DNA of 64,000 nucleotides. Source: Flavobacterium xueshanense. Its GTDB lineage: Bacteria > Bacteroidota > Bacteroidia > Flavobacteriales > Flavobacteriaceae. The notes beneath the pieces are model-generated. The model saw only the letters and a program-made list of their open reading frames with translations. It searched no databases and was not told where the DNA came from. Location: positions 62,001 to 126,000 of the forward strand of contig NZ_FONQ01000009.1 of assembly GCF_900112975.1 (NCBI RefSeq), given 5' to 3'. Position numbers and translations under genes: made by a program. Of this stretch, positions 16,748 to 26,822 are shown in pieces (position 1 is the stretch's first letter; the number at the start of each line of letters is the position of its first letter).

Positions 16748-17950
16748 ATGAAATTTGGAATTTTAAAAGAAAGAAAAAATCCGCCGGACAGGAGAGTTGT
16801 TTTTTCACCTGAAGAGTTGACAAGATTGAAACAGTACTATCAAAATATTACGGTACAAGTCGAGCGTTCTGATATTAGGGTTTTCACCGATGTTCAATAT
16901 GAAAGTCTCGGAATTGAAATGACCGATGATATTAGCGATTGCGATATTTTGTTTGGTGTAAAAGAAGTACCGGTAGAACATTTGATTCCGAACAAAACCT
17001 ATTTCTTTTTTTCGCATACTATTAAAAAACAGCCTTACAACAGAAAATTGTTACAGGCTATTTTAGAAAAAAATATTGATTTGTACGATTACGAAACGAT
17101 TGTAGATGCTAACAATCGCAGGTTAATTGGTTTTGGGCGTTATGCAGGAATAGTAGGAGCATACAATAGTATTCGCGCCTTCGGAATCAAATTCGAATTG
17201 TTTAAATTGCCAAGAGCAGAAACACTTTCAGGAAAAGACGCATTGATTACCCATTTGAAACGATTGGTTTTACCTCCTTTAAAATTTGTCATTACGGGAA
17301 CTGGAAAAGTGGGGAATGGTGCGAAAGAAGTTCTGGATGCCATAAAAATAAAAGAAGTTTCGGTTGAGAATTATTTAACAAAAAACTACACCCAGCCCGT
17401 TTATACTCAGATTGATGTCTTGGAATACAACAAACGCAAGGACGGACAGGTTTTAGATTTCACTGATTTTTATCACAATCCTAAAGAATATGTTTCTGAT
17501 TTCGAAAGATTTACAAAAGTATCTGATATTTATATCACGGGGCATTTTCATGCCAATGAAGCGCCGGTGATTCTTACCCAGGAAATGCTGCAATCCAACG
17601 ATTGCAAGATCAAAGTAGTTGCTGATGTTTCCTGCGATGTCAATGGTCCAATAGCCTGCACGCTCAGATCATCAACAATTGCGGAACCTTTATACGGATA
17701 TTTTCCAAGTGAAAACAAAGAAGTTGATGTCTTTCATCCTGCAGCAGTTGTGGTCATGGCAGTTGATAATTTACCTTGTGAATTACCCAAAGACGCGAGT
17801 GAAGGCTTTGGAGAAATGTTCTTGGAACACGTTATTCCAGCGTTTTTTAACGGAGATAAAGACGGTATTTTGCAAAGAGCTAAAATTACCACAAAAGGAA
17901 AACTGACGCCACGATTTAGCTATTTACAAGATTATGTTGATGGAAAATAA
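16748..17950 (+). CDS. Saccharopine dehydrogenase (lysine-forming type)-like / alanine dehydrogenase-fold protein
   Basis: 400 residues. The start KFGILKERKNPPDRRVVFSP is the AlaDh/PNT N-terminal domain, including the conserved Lys and Arg that bind the substrate. FSHTIKKQPYN carries the His-Lys motif of LYS1-like enzymes. The NAD-binding turn is TGTGKVGNGA (about 183-192). The late segment DVSCDVNGPIACTLRSSTI is typical of saccharopine dehydrogenases that release lysine. In vivo it may cleave saccharopine in lysine metabolism; the direction is unknown. Monocistronic, with a terminator after it. Confidence 0.82.
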   Translation: MKFGILKERKNPPDRRVVFSPEELTRLKQYYQNITVQVERSDIRVFTDVQYESLGIEMTDDISDCDILFGVKEVPVEHLIPNKTYFFFSHTIKKQPYNRKLLQAILEKNIDLYDYETIVDANNRRLIGFGRYAGIVGAYNSIRAFGIKFELFKLPRAETLSGKDALITHLKRLVLPPLKFVITGTGKVGNGAKEVLDAIKIKEVSVENYLTKNYTQPVYTQIDVLEYNKRKDGQVLDFTDFYHNPKEYVSDFERFTKVSDIYITGHFHANEAPVILTQEMLQSNDCKIKVVADVSCDVNGPIACTLRSSTIAEPLYGYFPSENKEVDVFHPAAVVVMAVDNLPCELPKDASEGFGEMFLEHVIPAFFNGDKDGILQRAKITTKGKLTPRFSYLQDYVDGK

Positions 17951-17974
17951 TTTCGATCACTTTCAATACTAATT

Positions 17975-18006
17975 AAACCTGCCATATAAATTTGCAGGTT
18001 TTTTTA
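17975..18006 (+). terminator. Terminator after the saccharopine dehydrogenase gene
   Basis: AAACCTGC / GCAGGTTT stem, 11-base loop, then a run of T. Confidence 0.85.
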
Positions 18007-18074
18007 TGGATTTCAAAGTAATAAAGAATTCATTTTTTTAGAAACATTATAAATCAATTAACAGCGCAGAATTT

Positions 18075-18102
18075 TTGGCTCGACAGGAAATCATTAATTT
18101 TG
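18075..18102 (+). promoter_or_regulatory. Flavobacterial promoter
   Basis: TTG (18075-18077), 17 bases, TAATTTTG (18095-18102): a full -33/-7 match 19 bases before the LLM oxidoreductase ATG. Confidence 0.7.
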
Positions 18103-18121
18103 TCAAAAGTAGAAATTTATA

Positions 18122-19126
18122 ATGAAAAAAAATATTCCGATTTCCCTATTAGAATTAGCGATAATTACCGAAAATAGTAATGCAAGCGAAACATTACAAA
18201 AAACAAAAACACTGGCGCAACTGGCTGACAGTTTAGGATACAAACGATTTTGGTTGGCTGAACATCATAATATGGCGCATGTAGCCAGCACTGCAACGGT
18301 TGTACTGATTGGTTATATTGCCAGTCAGACCCAAAATATTCGCGTAGGTTCTGGTGGCATCATGTTACCAAATCATGCTCCGTTAATTATAGCGGAACAA
18401 TTTGGAACTCTTGAAATTTTACACCCAAACCGTATTGATTTAGGATTAGGAAGAGCGCCGGGAACGGATGCATTAACCGCACAGGCGATTCGGAAAGATT
18501 TTTACGAGCAATCACAGCGATTTCCTCAAAATGTGGCCGCGCTACAGAAATTTTTCTCAGAAGATAATGCAACTGCAGCAGTGCGCGCTTTTCCTGCCGA
18601 AGGGACGAAAGTTCCTATTTGGATTTTAGGTTCCAGTATGGACAGTGCTGCTTTGGCTGCTGCCAATGGATTGCCGTACGCTTTTGCTGGACATTTTGCA
18701 CCGAAACAAATGTATCAGGCATTTCAGTTTTACCGGGATAATTTTGTGCCTTCGAAATATTTAAACCAACCCAAAACGATGGCTTGCGTAAACGCAATAG
18801 CTGCAGATACCGATGAAGAAGCCGAAAAATTGTCGACCAGTTTAACTCAAATGTTTCTGAATTTGATTCGGAATGATAGAAGACCATTACAACCGCCTGT
18901 TGATTCGTTAGATGGAATTATGAGCGAAGAAGAGCATTTTCATGTTAACCAAATGACTTCTTGTTCGTTTGTAGGAAGCAAAGAAAAATTAGCAGTAGCA
19001 TTGAAACAGTTTATTGATTATGCGAATATAGATGAACTGATGATCACCAGTCCAATTTTCGATCATGAAAATAAATTGAAAAGTATTCGAATAATGAAAG
19101 AAGTTATGGACACAATTAATAAGTAA
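18122..19126 (+). CDS. LLM-class flavin-dependent oxidoreductase (luciferase-like)
   Basis: 334 residues of the bacterial luciferase-like TIM-barrel family. The beginning ISLLELAIITENSNASETL, RFWLAEHHNMAHVAST and VGSGGIMLPNHAPLIIAEQF, then LGLGRAPGTD, are hallmarks of the MsnO8/YhbW-type group. It should use FMNH2 and O2 to oxidise an unidentified organic substrate. A clear flavobacterial promoter precedes it and a strong hairpin shared with fumC follows. Confidence 0.88.
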   Translation: MKKNIPISLLELAIITENSNASETLQKTKTLAQLADSLGYKRFWLAEHHNMAHVASTATVVLIGYIASQTQNIRVGSGGIMLPNHAPLIIAEQFGTLEILHPNRIDLGLGRAPGTDALTAQAIRKDFYEQSQRFPQNVAALQKFFSEDNATAAVRAFPAEGTKVPIWILGSSMDSAALAAANGLPYAFAGHFAPKQMYQAFQFYRDNFVPSKYLNQPKTMACVNAIAADTDEEAEKLSTSLTQMFLNLIRNDRRPLQPPVDSLDGIMSEEEHFHVNQMTSCSFVGSKEKLAVALKQFIDYANIDELMITSPIFDHENKLKSIRIMKEVMDTINK

Positions 19127-19257
19127 TAGAATCTGTGGAACTTTCTTAAAACTTAGAGAAACTTACAGGACTTATATTTTAAAAAATTTTTACCATGTAA
19201 ATCACGTAAGTTAAGTTCAATTATTAAATTTCGCTATTAGAATATAAATTATAAAAT

Positions 19258-19290
19258 AATAAACCTGCAACGTTACATTGCAGGTTTATT
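19258..19290. terminator. Bidirectional terminator between LLM gene and fumC
   Basis: A perfect 13-base stem (AATAAACCTGCAA / TTGCAGGTTTATT) with loop CGTTACA between two converging genes; A/T-rich on both flanks. Confidence 0.85.
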
Positions 19291-19333
19291 ATTTTAAGAA
19301 GTACGGCAGTGCGTTTTACTCTAAAATTTTTAA

Positions 19334-20731
19334 TTATTTCAAGCTTCCTACCATATCTTCCGGTTTAACCCAAGCATCAAAATCTTCTGAAGTCACGTAT
19401 CCTAGACGAACAGCTTCTTCTTTCAGTGTTGTTCCGTTTTTATGTGCTGTCTGAGCAATTTCAGCGGATTTGTAGTATCCAATTTTAGTATTTAAAGCGG
19501 TAACTAACATCAATGAATTGTCAACTAATTCTTTGATACGTTTGTAGTTTGGTGCAATTCCTTGTGCGCAGTGTTCGTCAAAAGACATACAAGCATCACC
19601 TAATAATCTCGCTGATTGTAAGAAGTTTGCAGCCATTAATGGTTTGAAAACATTCAATTCATAATGACCTTGCATTCCTCCAACAGAGATTGCAACATCA
19701 TTCCCCATAACTTGTGCGCAAACCATTGTTAATGCCTCACATTGTGTTGGGTTTACTTTTCCTGGCATGATGGAAGATCCCGGCTCATTTTCCGGAATAA
19801 TTATTTCTCCAATTCCTGAACGTGGTCCAGAAGCCAGCATACGTACATCATTGGCAATTTTATTCAATGAAACCGCCAGTTGTTTTAACGCGCCATGCGT
19901 TTCTACGATGGCATCGTGTGCTGCTAATGCTTCAAATTTGTTTTCGGCAGTTACAAATGGATGTCCTGTAAATTCAGCGATATATTCCGCTACTTTTACA
20001 TCATATCCCTCTGGAGTATTTAATCCGGTTCCAACAGCCGTTCCACCTAAAGCCACTTCTGATAAGTGAGCCAACGTATTTTTAACCGCTTTTATACCGT
20101 AGTTCAATTGCGCTACATATCCAGAAATTTCCTGTCCTAATGTTAATGGTGTAGCATCCATTAAATGCGTACGACCTATTTTAACCACATTGTTAAATTC
20201 AACTGCTTTTGCGTGTAGTGTGTCTCTTAGTTTTTCAACTCCGGGAATAGTAACTTCAACAACTGCTTTGTAGGCTGCAATGTGCATTCCTGTTGGGAAC
20301 GTATCATTTGAAGATTGTGATTTATTTACATCGTCATTCGCTTTGATAAATTGTTCGCCTTCACCAATGTTGAATCCTTTTAATACTTGCGCACGATTAG
20401 CAACTACTTCATTTACATTCATGTTACTTTGCGTACCGGAGCCCGTTTGCCAAATTACCAATGGAAATTCAGTATCTAATTTTCCGGCTAGAATTTCATC
20501 ACAAACAGCAGCAATGGCATCACGCTTTTCTTCTGGTAAAACTCCTAAATCACAATTGGCATAAGCCGCTGCTTTTTTAAGATAAGCAAAACCTTCAATA
20601 ATTTCCTTTGGCATCGAAGCCGATGGACCTATTTTGAAGTTGTTTCTTGAACGTTCTGTTTGTGCGCCCCAATATTTGTCAGCTGGAACCTGCACTTCAC
20701 CCATGGTGTCTTTTTCTATTCTGAATTTCAT
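19334..20731 (-). CDS. fumC: Fumarate hydratase, class II
   Basis: 465 residues, the normal length. The superfamily signature [16 protein letters not shown] is intact, as are the substrate-site motifs [14 protein letters not shown] and [16 protein letters not shown]. The ending [16 protein letters not shown] is typical of FumC. It catalyses fumarate to L-malate in the TCA cycle, is iron-independent and tetrameric. It shows no frame problems and is the only TCA gene in the window. Confidence 0.96.
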   Translation of the reverse strand: MKFRIEKDTMGEVQVPADKYWGAQTERSRNNFKIGPSASMPKEIIEGFAYLKKAAAYANCDLGVLPEEKRDAIAAVCDEILAGKLDTEFPLVIWQTGSGTQSNMNVNEVVANRAQVLKGFNIGEGEQFIKANDDVNKSQSSNDTFPTGMHIAAYKAVVEVTIPGVEKLRDTLHAKAVEFNNVVKIGRTHLMDATPLTLGQEISGYVAQLNYGIKAVKNTLAHLSEVALGGTAVGTGLNTPEGYDVKVAEYIAEFTGHPFVTAENKFEALAAHDAIVETHGALKQLAVSLNKIANDVRMLASGPRSGIGEIIIPENEPGSSIMPGKVNPTQCEALTMVCAQVMGNDVAISVGGMQGHYELNVFKPLMAANFLQSARLLGDACMSFDEHCAQGIAPNYKRIKELVDNSLMLVTALNTKIGYYKSAEIAQTAHKNGTTLKEEAVRLGYVTSEDFDAWVKPEDMVGSLK

Positions 20732-20923
20732 TTTGTTGTTATTTAGGAATAATTATGTCGTTTACTACTTTTTAGCCCTGATGGTAATGGAAATCCTTTT
20801 CTTTTTTTCTTTAAAAAAGAAAAGATTGGAGTGAACAGCGGGAAACAGCTCCAAATTCTGAGTTCAAAAATACGGATAATTCCTTTTTTATAAAAATTGA
20901 TTGATAGTTTTTATGCTTTTTTA

Positions 20924-20954
20924 TTGGTACGAAAAGGAATTAAACTTACATTTG
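20924..20954 (+). promoter_or_regulatory. Flavobacterial promoter
   Basis: TTG (20924-20926), 20 bases, TACATTTG (20947-20954), ending 26 bases before the ATG at 20981. It lies inside the longer open frame and so decides the start of the small gene. Confidence 0.7.
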
Positions 20955-20980
20955 TGGCTACATTCAAAATTCCGGAAAAC

Positions 20981-21151
20981 ATGTTTGAATTTTCACAGTA
21001 CTTAGGCTTTTTACTTTTCTTAACCATTCTTACTTTAGGATTTTGGTTGATGTTTTTTCTAGTTGGTTTCGTTTCCTATTGGGTAGGTGGAGCCAGTTGG
21101 GAAGCATACAAGGAGAAAAGAGAAAAAAAGAAGCAAGAACAATCAGTTTAA
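20981..21151 (+). CDS. Small membrane protein, unknown function (56 residues)
   Basis: MFEFSQYLGFLLFLTILTLG, then a second hydrophobic stretch with VGFVSYWVGGASW and a strongly basic/acidic tail (KEKREKKKQEQ). Probably one or two membrane segments with the charged tail in the cytoplasm. Start chosen because a good promoter overlaps the upstream codons. Family not recognised. Confidence 0.6.
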   Translation: MFEFSQYLGFLLFLTILTLGFWLMFFLVGFVSYWVGGASWEAYKEKREKKKQEQSV

Positions 21152-21240
21152 TCTTTTTGTTTAATAAAAAAAGGACTCATTTATGGGCCCTTTTTTTTAT
21201 GCTTACACTTTTCAATATTATTGAATTAAATAATATCTAT

Positions 21241-21270
21241 AAAAAAAAGGACCCATTTTCATGAATCCTT
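21241..21270 (-). terminator. Terminator of the TonB-type receptor gene
   Basis: On the minus strand AAGGATTC pairs with GGGTCCTT (with G-U pairs), followed by eight T, 14 bases past the stop at 21284. Confidence 0.75.
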
Positions 21271-21283
21271 AATTTTGTTACCC

Positions 21284-23800
21284 TTAATAATCCCCTTCGT
21301 TATCACCTTGATTTCGCTTAGGTTGTTCTCTTTCGTTTTTAGGTTTATTGAAACGATATGTGAATGATAAATTAAATTGTCTTTCTCTCCACTGCATTTC
21401 ACTGTACGAACTTACAATTCCGGGAAGATAACTTTCCACCATTCTTTTTCTGGAGTTAAATACATCACTGACGTTGAATGAAAGTGTTGCTTTGTCCTTT
21501 AAGATGTCTTTACTGAAGGCTAAGTTTGCTGAAAAAATACCTAAACTTCTTCCTTGTGCATTATTTTGCGGACCGTTGTAACTTGCATTAGCCTGCCATT
21601 CAATTTTGTGTGGCAAAGTTATTTTTGAAGTCAGTCTTGTAGACCATGACGCTGCTACGTTATCAAAATTTTGTACAATTTCTTTATTTTTAAAATTAGT
21701 ATAAACAAAATCTCCTTGCGTTTCGTTTCTGAAGAAATTGAAATTACTATTTACTTTCCACCATTTGAAAGGAGAATAATTTAATGTGAATTCAAATCCT
21801 ACTCTATATTCTGTAGCTAAGTTAATAGGTGAACTAATAATAATAGGAATACGTGTATCTTCGCCACCATTAATTTGTGTTACCTGACCATTTACAACTG
21901 TATCTTTACCGTCGACTGCAGTGACAATAAAATCTCCCGATTCTCTTCTTGCAAATTGAAAAACATCAGTAGTTTTATTTACGTACAAAGAAGTATTGAA
22001 GGTTAATTTCTCCCATCTTTTGATATAACCGAAATCAATAGCGTCTGAAAATGCAGGATCTAAATCTGGATTACCAACAAAAATATTGATGTTACTTGAC
22101 AAATTGCTGAACGGATTCAACATTCTTCCTCTAGGTCTTTGAATTCTTCGGCTATAGCTTAGAGAAGCGCTGCTTTTATCTGAGATTTCATAAGTGAAGA
22201 AAGCACTTGGAAAAAAGTTATTGTATTTTTTAGTGTTAAAATCATTAGTTGCTAATTGATTGATTTCAATATTGGAATCTTCAAAACGCAATCCGAAAAG
22301 GGCAGAAAATTTATTAATTTTCACACCATATTGGGTGTAAATTGCATTTACTTTCTCTCTGTATTCTAATGTATTGGTAAAGTTGTTATTGATTACTCCA
22401 TCATTTTTAACGCTGTAATCCGTGAGTAATTCAGAGAAATCACCACGGTATCCTGCTTCAAACTGGCTTCCTTTGCCTACGGGTAGCACATAATCCATTT
22501 GAAGTAAATTTCGGCTTTGGCTTTGATTGTTGATTGTCTTATCAAATTTTACTACACTTGTATTTGTGGCCGTGTCCGTAATTAATGCATTGTTGATGTC
22601 ATCATTTGTAGAGAAAGAACCATCAAATGTTAATTTATGACCGTCTTTTTTAAATTTTTTAGTAAAGTTCGTCGTAAATTCTACATTCTCACTGTCACTA
22701 TTTTCTAAATTGATACGATTACGAGCGTAGTCATAATTAAATCCTGCGTCATAATTATTCTGCAAAACATTGTCTACATTATTTCCATCACTTTTTCTGT
22801 AGTTGAAGGTATTGGTCCAAGAAAGGCTTTCGCTTAAATACCATTCCATTCCAAAGTTTCCATTGTATCCTTTATTGTCTCTTTCGTTCTCTCTCGTTTC
22901 ATTTACATAATTTCGAGTTGAATTGTCCGCATTTAAATATCTTGAATTGGTAAATGCATTTCCAGGATTGCTACGATCATTGTATCCTTGAGTAGTGAAA
23001 AGATTAAAGTTTTTTGATTTATAATTTAAGTTACCGCTTAAACCGTAGGTTTCAGGATATCCGGCAGAAGCAATAAATGTTCCGTTTAAACCTTGATTTT
23101 TCCCTTTTTTCAGGATGATATTCAATAAACCCCCACCACCTTCAGCATCATATCGTGCGGAAGGGTTGGTAATCACTTCTACTTTTTCAATCGCATCTGC
23201 CGGAATCAATCGTAGTGCTTCCGCAATATTAATCGCATTCGAAGGTTTACCGTCAATAAGAACGCGTACATTTTCATTTCCACGAAGGCTAATATTCCCC
23301 TCTACATCTACAGCAACAGAAGGAATGTTGTCCAGAACATCACTTACAGTTCCACCTTTTACCATAAGGTCATTTCCTACGTTGTACACTTTTTTATCTA
23401 ATTTGATTTCAACTGTTGTTTTTTCAGAACGAATGATAACTTCATTCAATTGATTGGGATTTTCTTCCAAACTAATCAAACCTAAACTACTGTTAGACTG
23501 TAGGTTTTTCTGTTTGATTTCAAATAATTTAAAAGATATAAATTCAATTTTTATATCATAAACTCCCGGTTTTACCTCAATATCAAATTCTCCATTCGGA
23601 TTTGTAATTCCACCAGCAACAGGTTTTTGATTGTTAGGTTCTAAAAAAGTAATTGTAGCATATTCTAGAGGTTGTTTGCTTATTTTTTCTACTACTTTTC
23701 CTGAAATTTTAATTTTTGGAACAGCAGGTGCCTGTTGAGCATAACTGAATAGAGTTATAAAAAAGAGAACAAGAAGTAATGCGGATTTTATTTTTTTCAT
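21284..23800 (-). CDS. TonB-dependent receptor-like outer-membrane protein with CarboxypepD_reg domain
   Basis: 838 residues from ATG 23800, which opens a signal peptide (MKKIKSALLLVLFFITLFSYA); an ATG at 23824 adds 8 foreign residues. After the signal comes a carboxypeptidase-regulatory-like beta-sandwich (about 27-110: ISGKVVEKISKQPLEYATI). Then a TonB plug (VYNVGNDLMVKGGTVSDVLD, PSARYDAEGGGGLLNIILKK) and an outer-membrane beta-barrel_3 domain ending NLSFTYRFNKPK. The substrate is unknown; proteins of this CarboxypepD_reg/OMP_b-brl_3 group act in uptake or signalling. No SusD partner is adjacent. A -7 element TACTTTTG lies on the minus strand at 23842-23835. Confidence 0.88.
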   Translation of the reverse strand: MKKIKSALLLVLFFITLFSYAQQAPAVPKIKISGKVVEKISKQPLEYATITFLEPNNQKPVAGGITNPNGEFDIEVKPGVYDIKIEFISFKLFEIKQKNLQSNSSLGLISLEENPNQLNEVIIRSEKTTVEIKLDKKVYNVGNDLMVKGGTVSDVLDNIPSVAVDVEGNISLRGNENVRVLIDGKPSNAINIAEALRLIPADAIEKVEVITNPSARYDAEGGGGLLNIILKKGKNQGLNGTFIASAGYPETYGLSGNLNYKSKNFNLFTTQGYNDRSNPGNAFTNSRYLNADNSTRNYVNETRENERDNKGYNGNFGMEWYLSESLSWTNTFNYRKSDGNNVDNVLQNNYDAGFNYDYARNRINLENSDSENVEFTTNFTKKFKKDGHKLTFDGSFSTNDDINNALITDTATNTSVVKFDKTINNQSQSRNLLQMDYVLPVGKGSQFEAGYRGDFSELLTDYSVKNDGVINNNFTNTLEYREKVNAIYTQYGVKINKFSALFGLRFEDSNIEINQLATNDFNTKKYNNFFPSAFFTYEISDKSSASLSYSRRIQRPRGRMLNPFSNLSSNINIFVGNPDLDPAFSDAIDFGYIKRWEKLTFNTSLYVNKTTDVFQFARRESGDFIVTAVDGKDTVVNGQVTQINGGEDTRIPIIISSPINLATEYRVGFEFTLNYSPFKWWKVNSNFNFFRNETQGDFVYTNFKNKEIVQNFDNVAASWSTRLTSKITLPHKIEWQANASYNGPQNNAQGRSLGIFSANLAFSKDILKDKATLSFNVSDVFNSRKRMVESYLPGIVSSYSEMQWRERQFNLSFTYRFNKPKNEREQPKRNQGDNEGDY

Positions 23801-23896
23801 TTTTAAAAAAACTTTAGTTACCAACCTTAGATTGCAAAAGTAGCGTTTGGTTTAATAGTAAAAATCATAAAATAATGTTAATTAAAAACAGTTATT

Positions 23897-24241
23897 TTAT
23901 GAAATGAATGCTTCTGCTTTTTCTAAATCTCGGCCGATGATTGCCTTGTTTTCTATTATTACAATCGGTCTTTCAATTAAAATTGGATTCGCAATCATGG
24001 CCTGAATAATTTGTTCGTTATTCATTTTTTGGTCTTTAAAATTGTCTATCCAAATTTTTTCTTTTTGGCGCACCAGTTCAATTGGTTTCATATTCAATTT
24101 TTTAATAATAGCAGACAGTTCTTCAAAAGAAGGTGGGTTTGTCAAATAATTGATGACTTCAAACTCTTTTTCTGATTGTTCTAAAAGTGCGAGACAATTT
24201 CTGGATTTTCCGCAGCGTGAATTATGGTATATTTGTATCAT
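23897..24241 (-). CDS. ArsC-like (glutaredoxin-coupled) arsenate reductase family protein
   Basis: About 114 residues. The redox loop NSRCGKSRNCL near the N terminus gives the catalytic cysteine, NPPSFEELSAIIKKL follows, and the end IERPIVIIENKAIIGRD is the conserved ArsC/Spx-like closing motif. It could reduce arsenate or act as a YfgD-type disulfide protein. No other ars genes are near, so arsenic resistance is uncertain. An alternative ATG lies five codons upstream at 24256. Confidence 0.82.
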   Translation of the reverse strand: MIQIYHNSRCGKSRNCLALLEQSEKEFEVINYLTNPPSFEELSAIIKKLNMKPIELVRQKEKIWIDNFKDQKMNNEQIIQAMIANPILIERPIVIIENKAIIGRDLEKAEAFIS

Positions 24242-24337
24242 ATAATTTGTTTTCAATAGTTGTTAAAGCATTATATAAGGGGTAACAAAAAGAATATTTG
24301 TTACTCTAATCAGTTGTAAAATTAAACTAAAAAATAC

Positions 24338-25249
24338 ATGTTTATAGAACAAGGTTTAAAATCAGAGAATACGTTTTGGAAATATATTGGCGGTTCAATA
24401 CTAATCTTTTTTGCTTCATTGGTTGGGCAGATTCCGCTTCTTGCCATTTTGCTTTATGAAACATTTGTAAACGGAAAATCGTATCCTGCCAGTAATGAAG
24501 CAATTATGCGTTTTTTTGAACCGAATCTGACCTTGTTTTTGATGCTGATTTCGTTTGTTTTTATTATGCTTGGCATCATTCTGGTGATCCGACACCTGCA
24601 CCATCAAACGGTACTTTCCGTCACCACTTCAAGAGCGAAAGTTGACTGGAACCGAATCGTATTTTCATTTTTGATTTGGGCTGCATTTACAATTGTATCC
24701 ACTTTATTTTTTTATTATTACAGTCCAAATGACTTCATATTCAATTTTAAACCTGTTCCATTTGCTATCTTGGCACTAATCGGAATAGTTCTTATTCCGA
24801 TACAAACCAGTTCTGAAGAATTTATTTTTAGAGGCTATTTGATGCAGGGATTTGCAAATCTTGCAAAAAACAAATGGTTTCCATTACTAATGACTTCGCT
24901 GATTTTTGGTGGAATGCACTGGTTCAATCCGGAAGTTGTTAAAATTGGTCCTGTAATTTTGGTTTATTATATTGGCACCGGATTATTTTTGGGGATTATT
25001 ACGTTAATGGATGAAGGAATGGAGTTAGCGCTGGGATTTCATGCTGCAAATAATTTGGTTGGTGCTTTATTGGTCACTTCGGATTGGTCTGCTTTTCAAA
25101 CGCATTCTATTTTCAAAGATATTTCAGATCCTTCAGCAGGATTAGATGTTATTTTTCCTGTTGTCATAATTTTCCCGATACTTTTATTTATCTTTAGTAA
25201 AAAATATAATTGGACCAACTGGAAAGAAAAATTGACTGGTAAAATTTAG
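24338..25249 (+). CDS. CPBP-family intramembrane glutamic endopeptidase
   Basis: 303 residues with about eight membrane segments. The Abi/CAAX-protease motifs are all present: EE-x3-R in SSEEFIFRGYLMQG (about 164-177), FGGMHWFNPE (motif 2 His) and GFHAANNLVGAL (motif 3). It is related to Rce1-type proteases; bacterial members process peptides or provide immunity to bacteriocins. The substrate is unknown. It precedes menE by 38 bases on the same strand and may share a transcript. Confidence 0.88.
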   Translation: MFIEQGLKSENTFWKYIGGSILIFFASLVGQIPLLAILLYETFVNGKSYPASNEAIMRFFEPNLTLFLMLISFVFIMLGIILVIRHLHHQTVLSVTTSRAKVDWNRIVFSFLIWAAFTIVSTLFFYYYSPNDFIFNFKPVPFAILALIGIVLIPIQTSSEEFIFRGYLMQGFANLAKNKWFPLLMTSLIFGGMHWFNPEVVKIGPVILVYYIGTGLFLGIITLMDEGMELALGFHAANNLVGALLVTSDWSAFQTHSIFKDISDPSAGLDVIFPVVIIFPILLFIFSKKYNWTNWKEKLTGKI

Positions 25250-25287
25250 TTGATTTAAGATACAAATAATTTAATAAAAGGCCACTC

Positions 25288-26337
25288 ATGACCAGTACAA
25301 TAACATATCAGAACGTTCATAATCTCTTCAAATTGAACGGTTTTCATTTGGATCGAAATGATTTATGCCGAGTAGCGTACAGTTTTATCAAAGAAGGAGA
25401 TGAGCATGAAAAGTCTGTGGGCGATTTTATACTCGATTGGTTTGACAATAAATCCTATCTGGAATTCAGTACATCAGGAACTACAGGAGCGCCTAAACTA
25501 ATCCGAATAGAGAAACAGGCTATGGTTGATTCAGCGGTTGCCACGGGTGATTTTTTTGATTTACATCCGGGTGATAAAGCATTACATTGTTTGCCGACTA
25601 AATTCATAGCGGGGAAGATGATGTTTGTAAGGAGTTTTATACTTGGTCTTGATTTAGATTTTGTGGCACCAAGTTCACATCCTATGTTGCTAAACGATAC
25701 CAAATATGATTTTGCAGCCATGGTTCCTTTGCAAGCGCAAAACTCTTTAGCGGAGTTAAATAACGTAAAAAAGATAATTATTGGTGGTGCAAAAATGAAT
25801 ACTGCTCTAGAAAAAGGACTATCTAAATTAAAAACTATAGTTTATGAAACTTATGGCATGACGGAAACCATTACTCATATTGCTGCCAAGAAAATTGGAG
25901 AAGAGGCTTTCTCAGTTTTACCCAATATAAAAATTGCCAAAGATGACCGAAACTGCTTAGTAATTGATGCTCCAAAAATTTCAGAAAAATCTATTGTAAC
26001 GAATGATTTGGTCGAAATAGTTGGCGAAAACCAGTTTGTTTTTTTAGGGAGAATAGATAATGTAATCAATAGCGGCGGGGTTAAATTAATTCCAGAAAAA
26101 ATAGAACAAAAGTTATCCCATAAAATTAATTCAAGATTTTTTGTAACTGGGATTCATGATGCTGCTTTGGGCGAAAAATTAGTTTTGGTAATTGAAGGTG
26201 AAAATCAAACATTAGAAGATACTATTTTTGATGGTTTAGATAAATATGAAAAACCAAAAGAAGTATTTTATGTAGCAAAATTTACTGAAACTGAAAATGG
26301 TAAGGTGAAAAGAAAAGAAATACTGGAAAGTATGTAA
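25288..26337 (+). CDS. menE: O-succinylbenzoate-CoA ligase-like AMP-binding enzyme
   Basis: 349 residues of the acyl-adenylate-forming family. The P-loop is STSGTTGAPKLI (about 58-69), the A5 motif YETYGMTET, and the hinge and C-domain piece LGRIDNVINSGGVKL, with the catalytic Lys in NGKVKRKEI. It is shorter than the 450-500 residues of the E. coli or Bacillus enzyme, as is usual for Bacteroidota MenE. It would activate o-succinylbenzoate in menaquinone synthesis. The name rests on family resemblance; no other men genes are in the window. Confidence 0.78.
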   Translation: MTSTITYQNVHNLFKLNGFHLDRNDLCRVAYSFIKEGDEHEKSVGDFILDWFDNKSYLEFSTSGTTGAPKLIRIEKQAMVDSAVATGDFFDLHPGDKALHCLPTKFIAGKMMFVRSFILGLDLDFVAPSSHPMLLNDTKYDFAAMVPLQAQNSLAELNNVKKIIIGGAKMNTALEKGLSKLKTIVYETYGMTETITHIAAKKIGEEAFSVLPNIKIAKDDRNCLVIDAPKISEKSIVTNDLVEIVGENQFVFLGRIDNVINSGGVKLIPEKIEQKLSHKINSRFFVTGIHDAALGEKLVLVIEGENQTLEDTIFDGLDKYEKPKEVFYVAKFTETENGKVKRKEILESM

Positions 26338-26550
26338 TTCAATCCATTTAGTGCAATTAATAAAATTTGTGAATGATCGTAAATAAAAAATCAGCTAAAT
26401 GGGAGCTTAAAAAAAGAGTTAGATGCCCAATTCTTGGGTTAACATCGCTATGGTTTTCTCAAATAAAGTGAAACATCTTAAAGAAATGAAAAAATATTTG
26501 TTTCTATTTTTTAAAAATAAGAAACTTAAATTGCGACCAACTTAAATAAA

Positions 26551-26697
26551 TTAACCCTTTAGGTGTTATTTATTTAAGTTTTAAAAATTATAAATTGTAT
26601 CATTAGTATGTAGTGATTTTGTCATTTCGAGGAACGAGAAATCTTATGTTGTGAATTGATAATGTGATTCCCCTTCTATCGGAATGACAAAATAACG
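26551..26697 (+). repeat. Dispersed intergenic repeat, copy A
   Basis: Contains the imperfect inverted repeat GATTTTGTCATTTCGA ... GGAATGACAAAATAA around CGAGAAATCT. It aligns over about 145 bases with the reverse complement of 60599-60746, including the outer parts AACCCTTTAGGTGTTA and AAATTGTATCATTAGTA. The two are therefore members of one mobile-like or REP-like family. The rest of this 485-base gap shows no gene. Confidence 0.75.
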
Positions 26698-26822
26698 ACT
26701 TTATATTATTTTTAAACAATTGCATCCTACGGCATCTGTAATTACTATAAGTATCAAATTTAAAAATAACCTTGTTTATAAAAGCCATTTTTTGAGTTTA
26801 ATACTTTTTTGTTTATTGAAAA

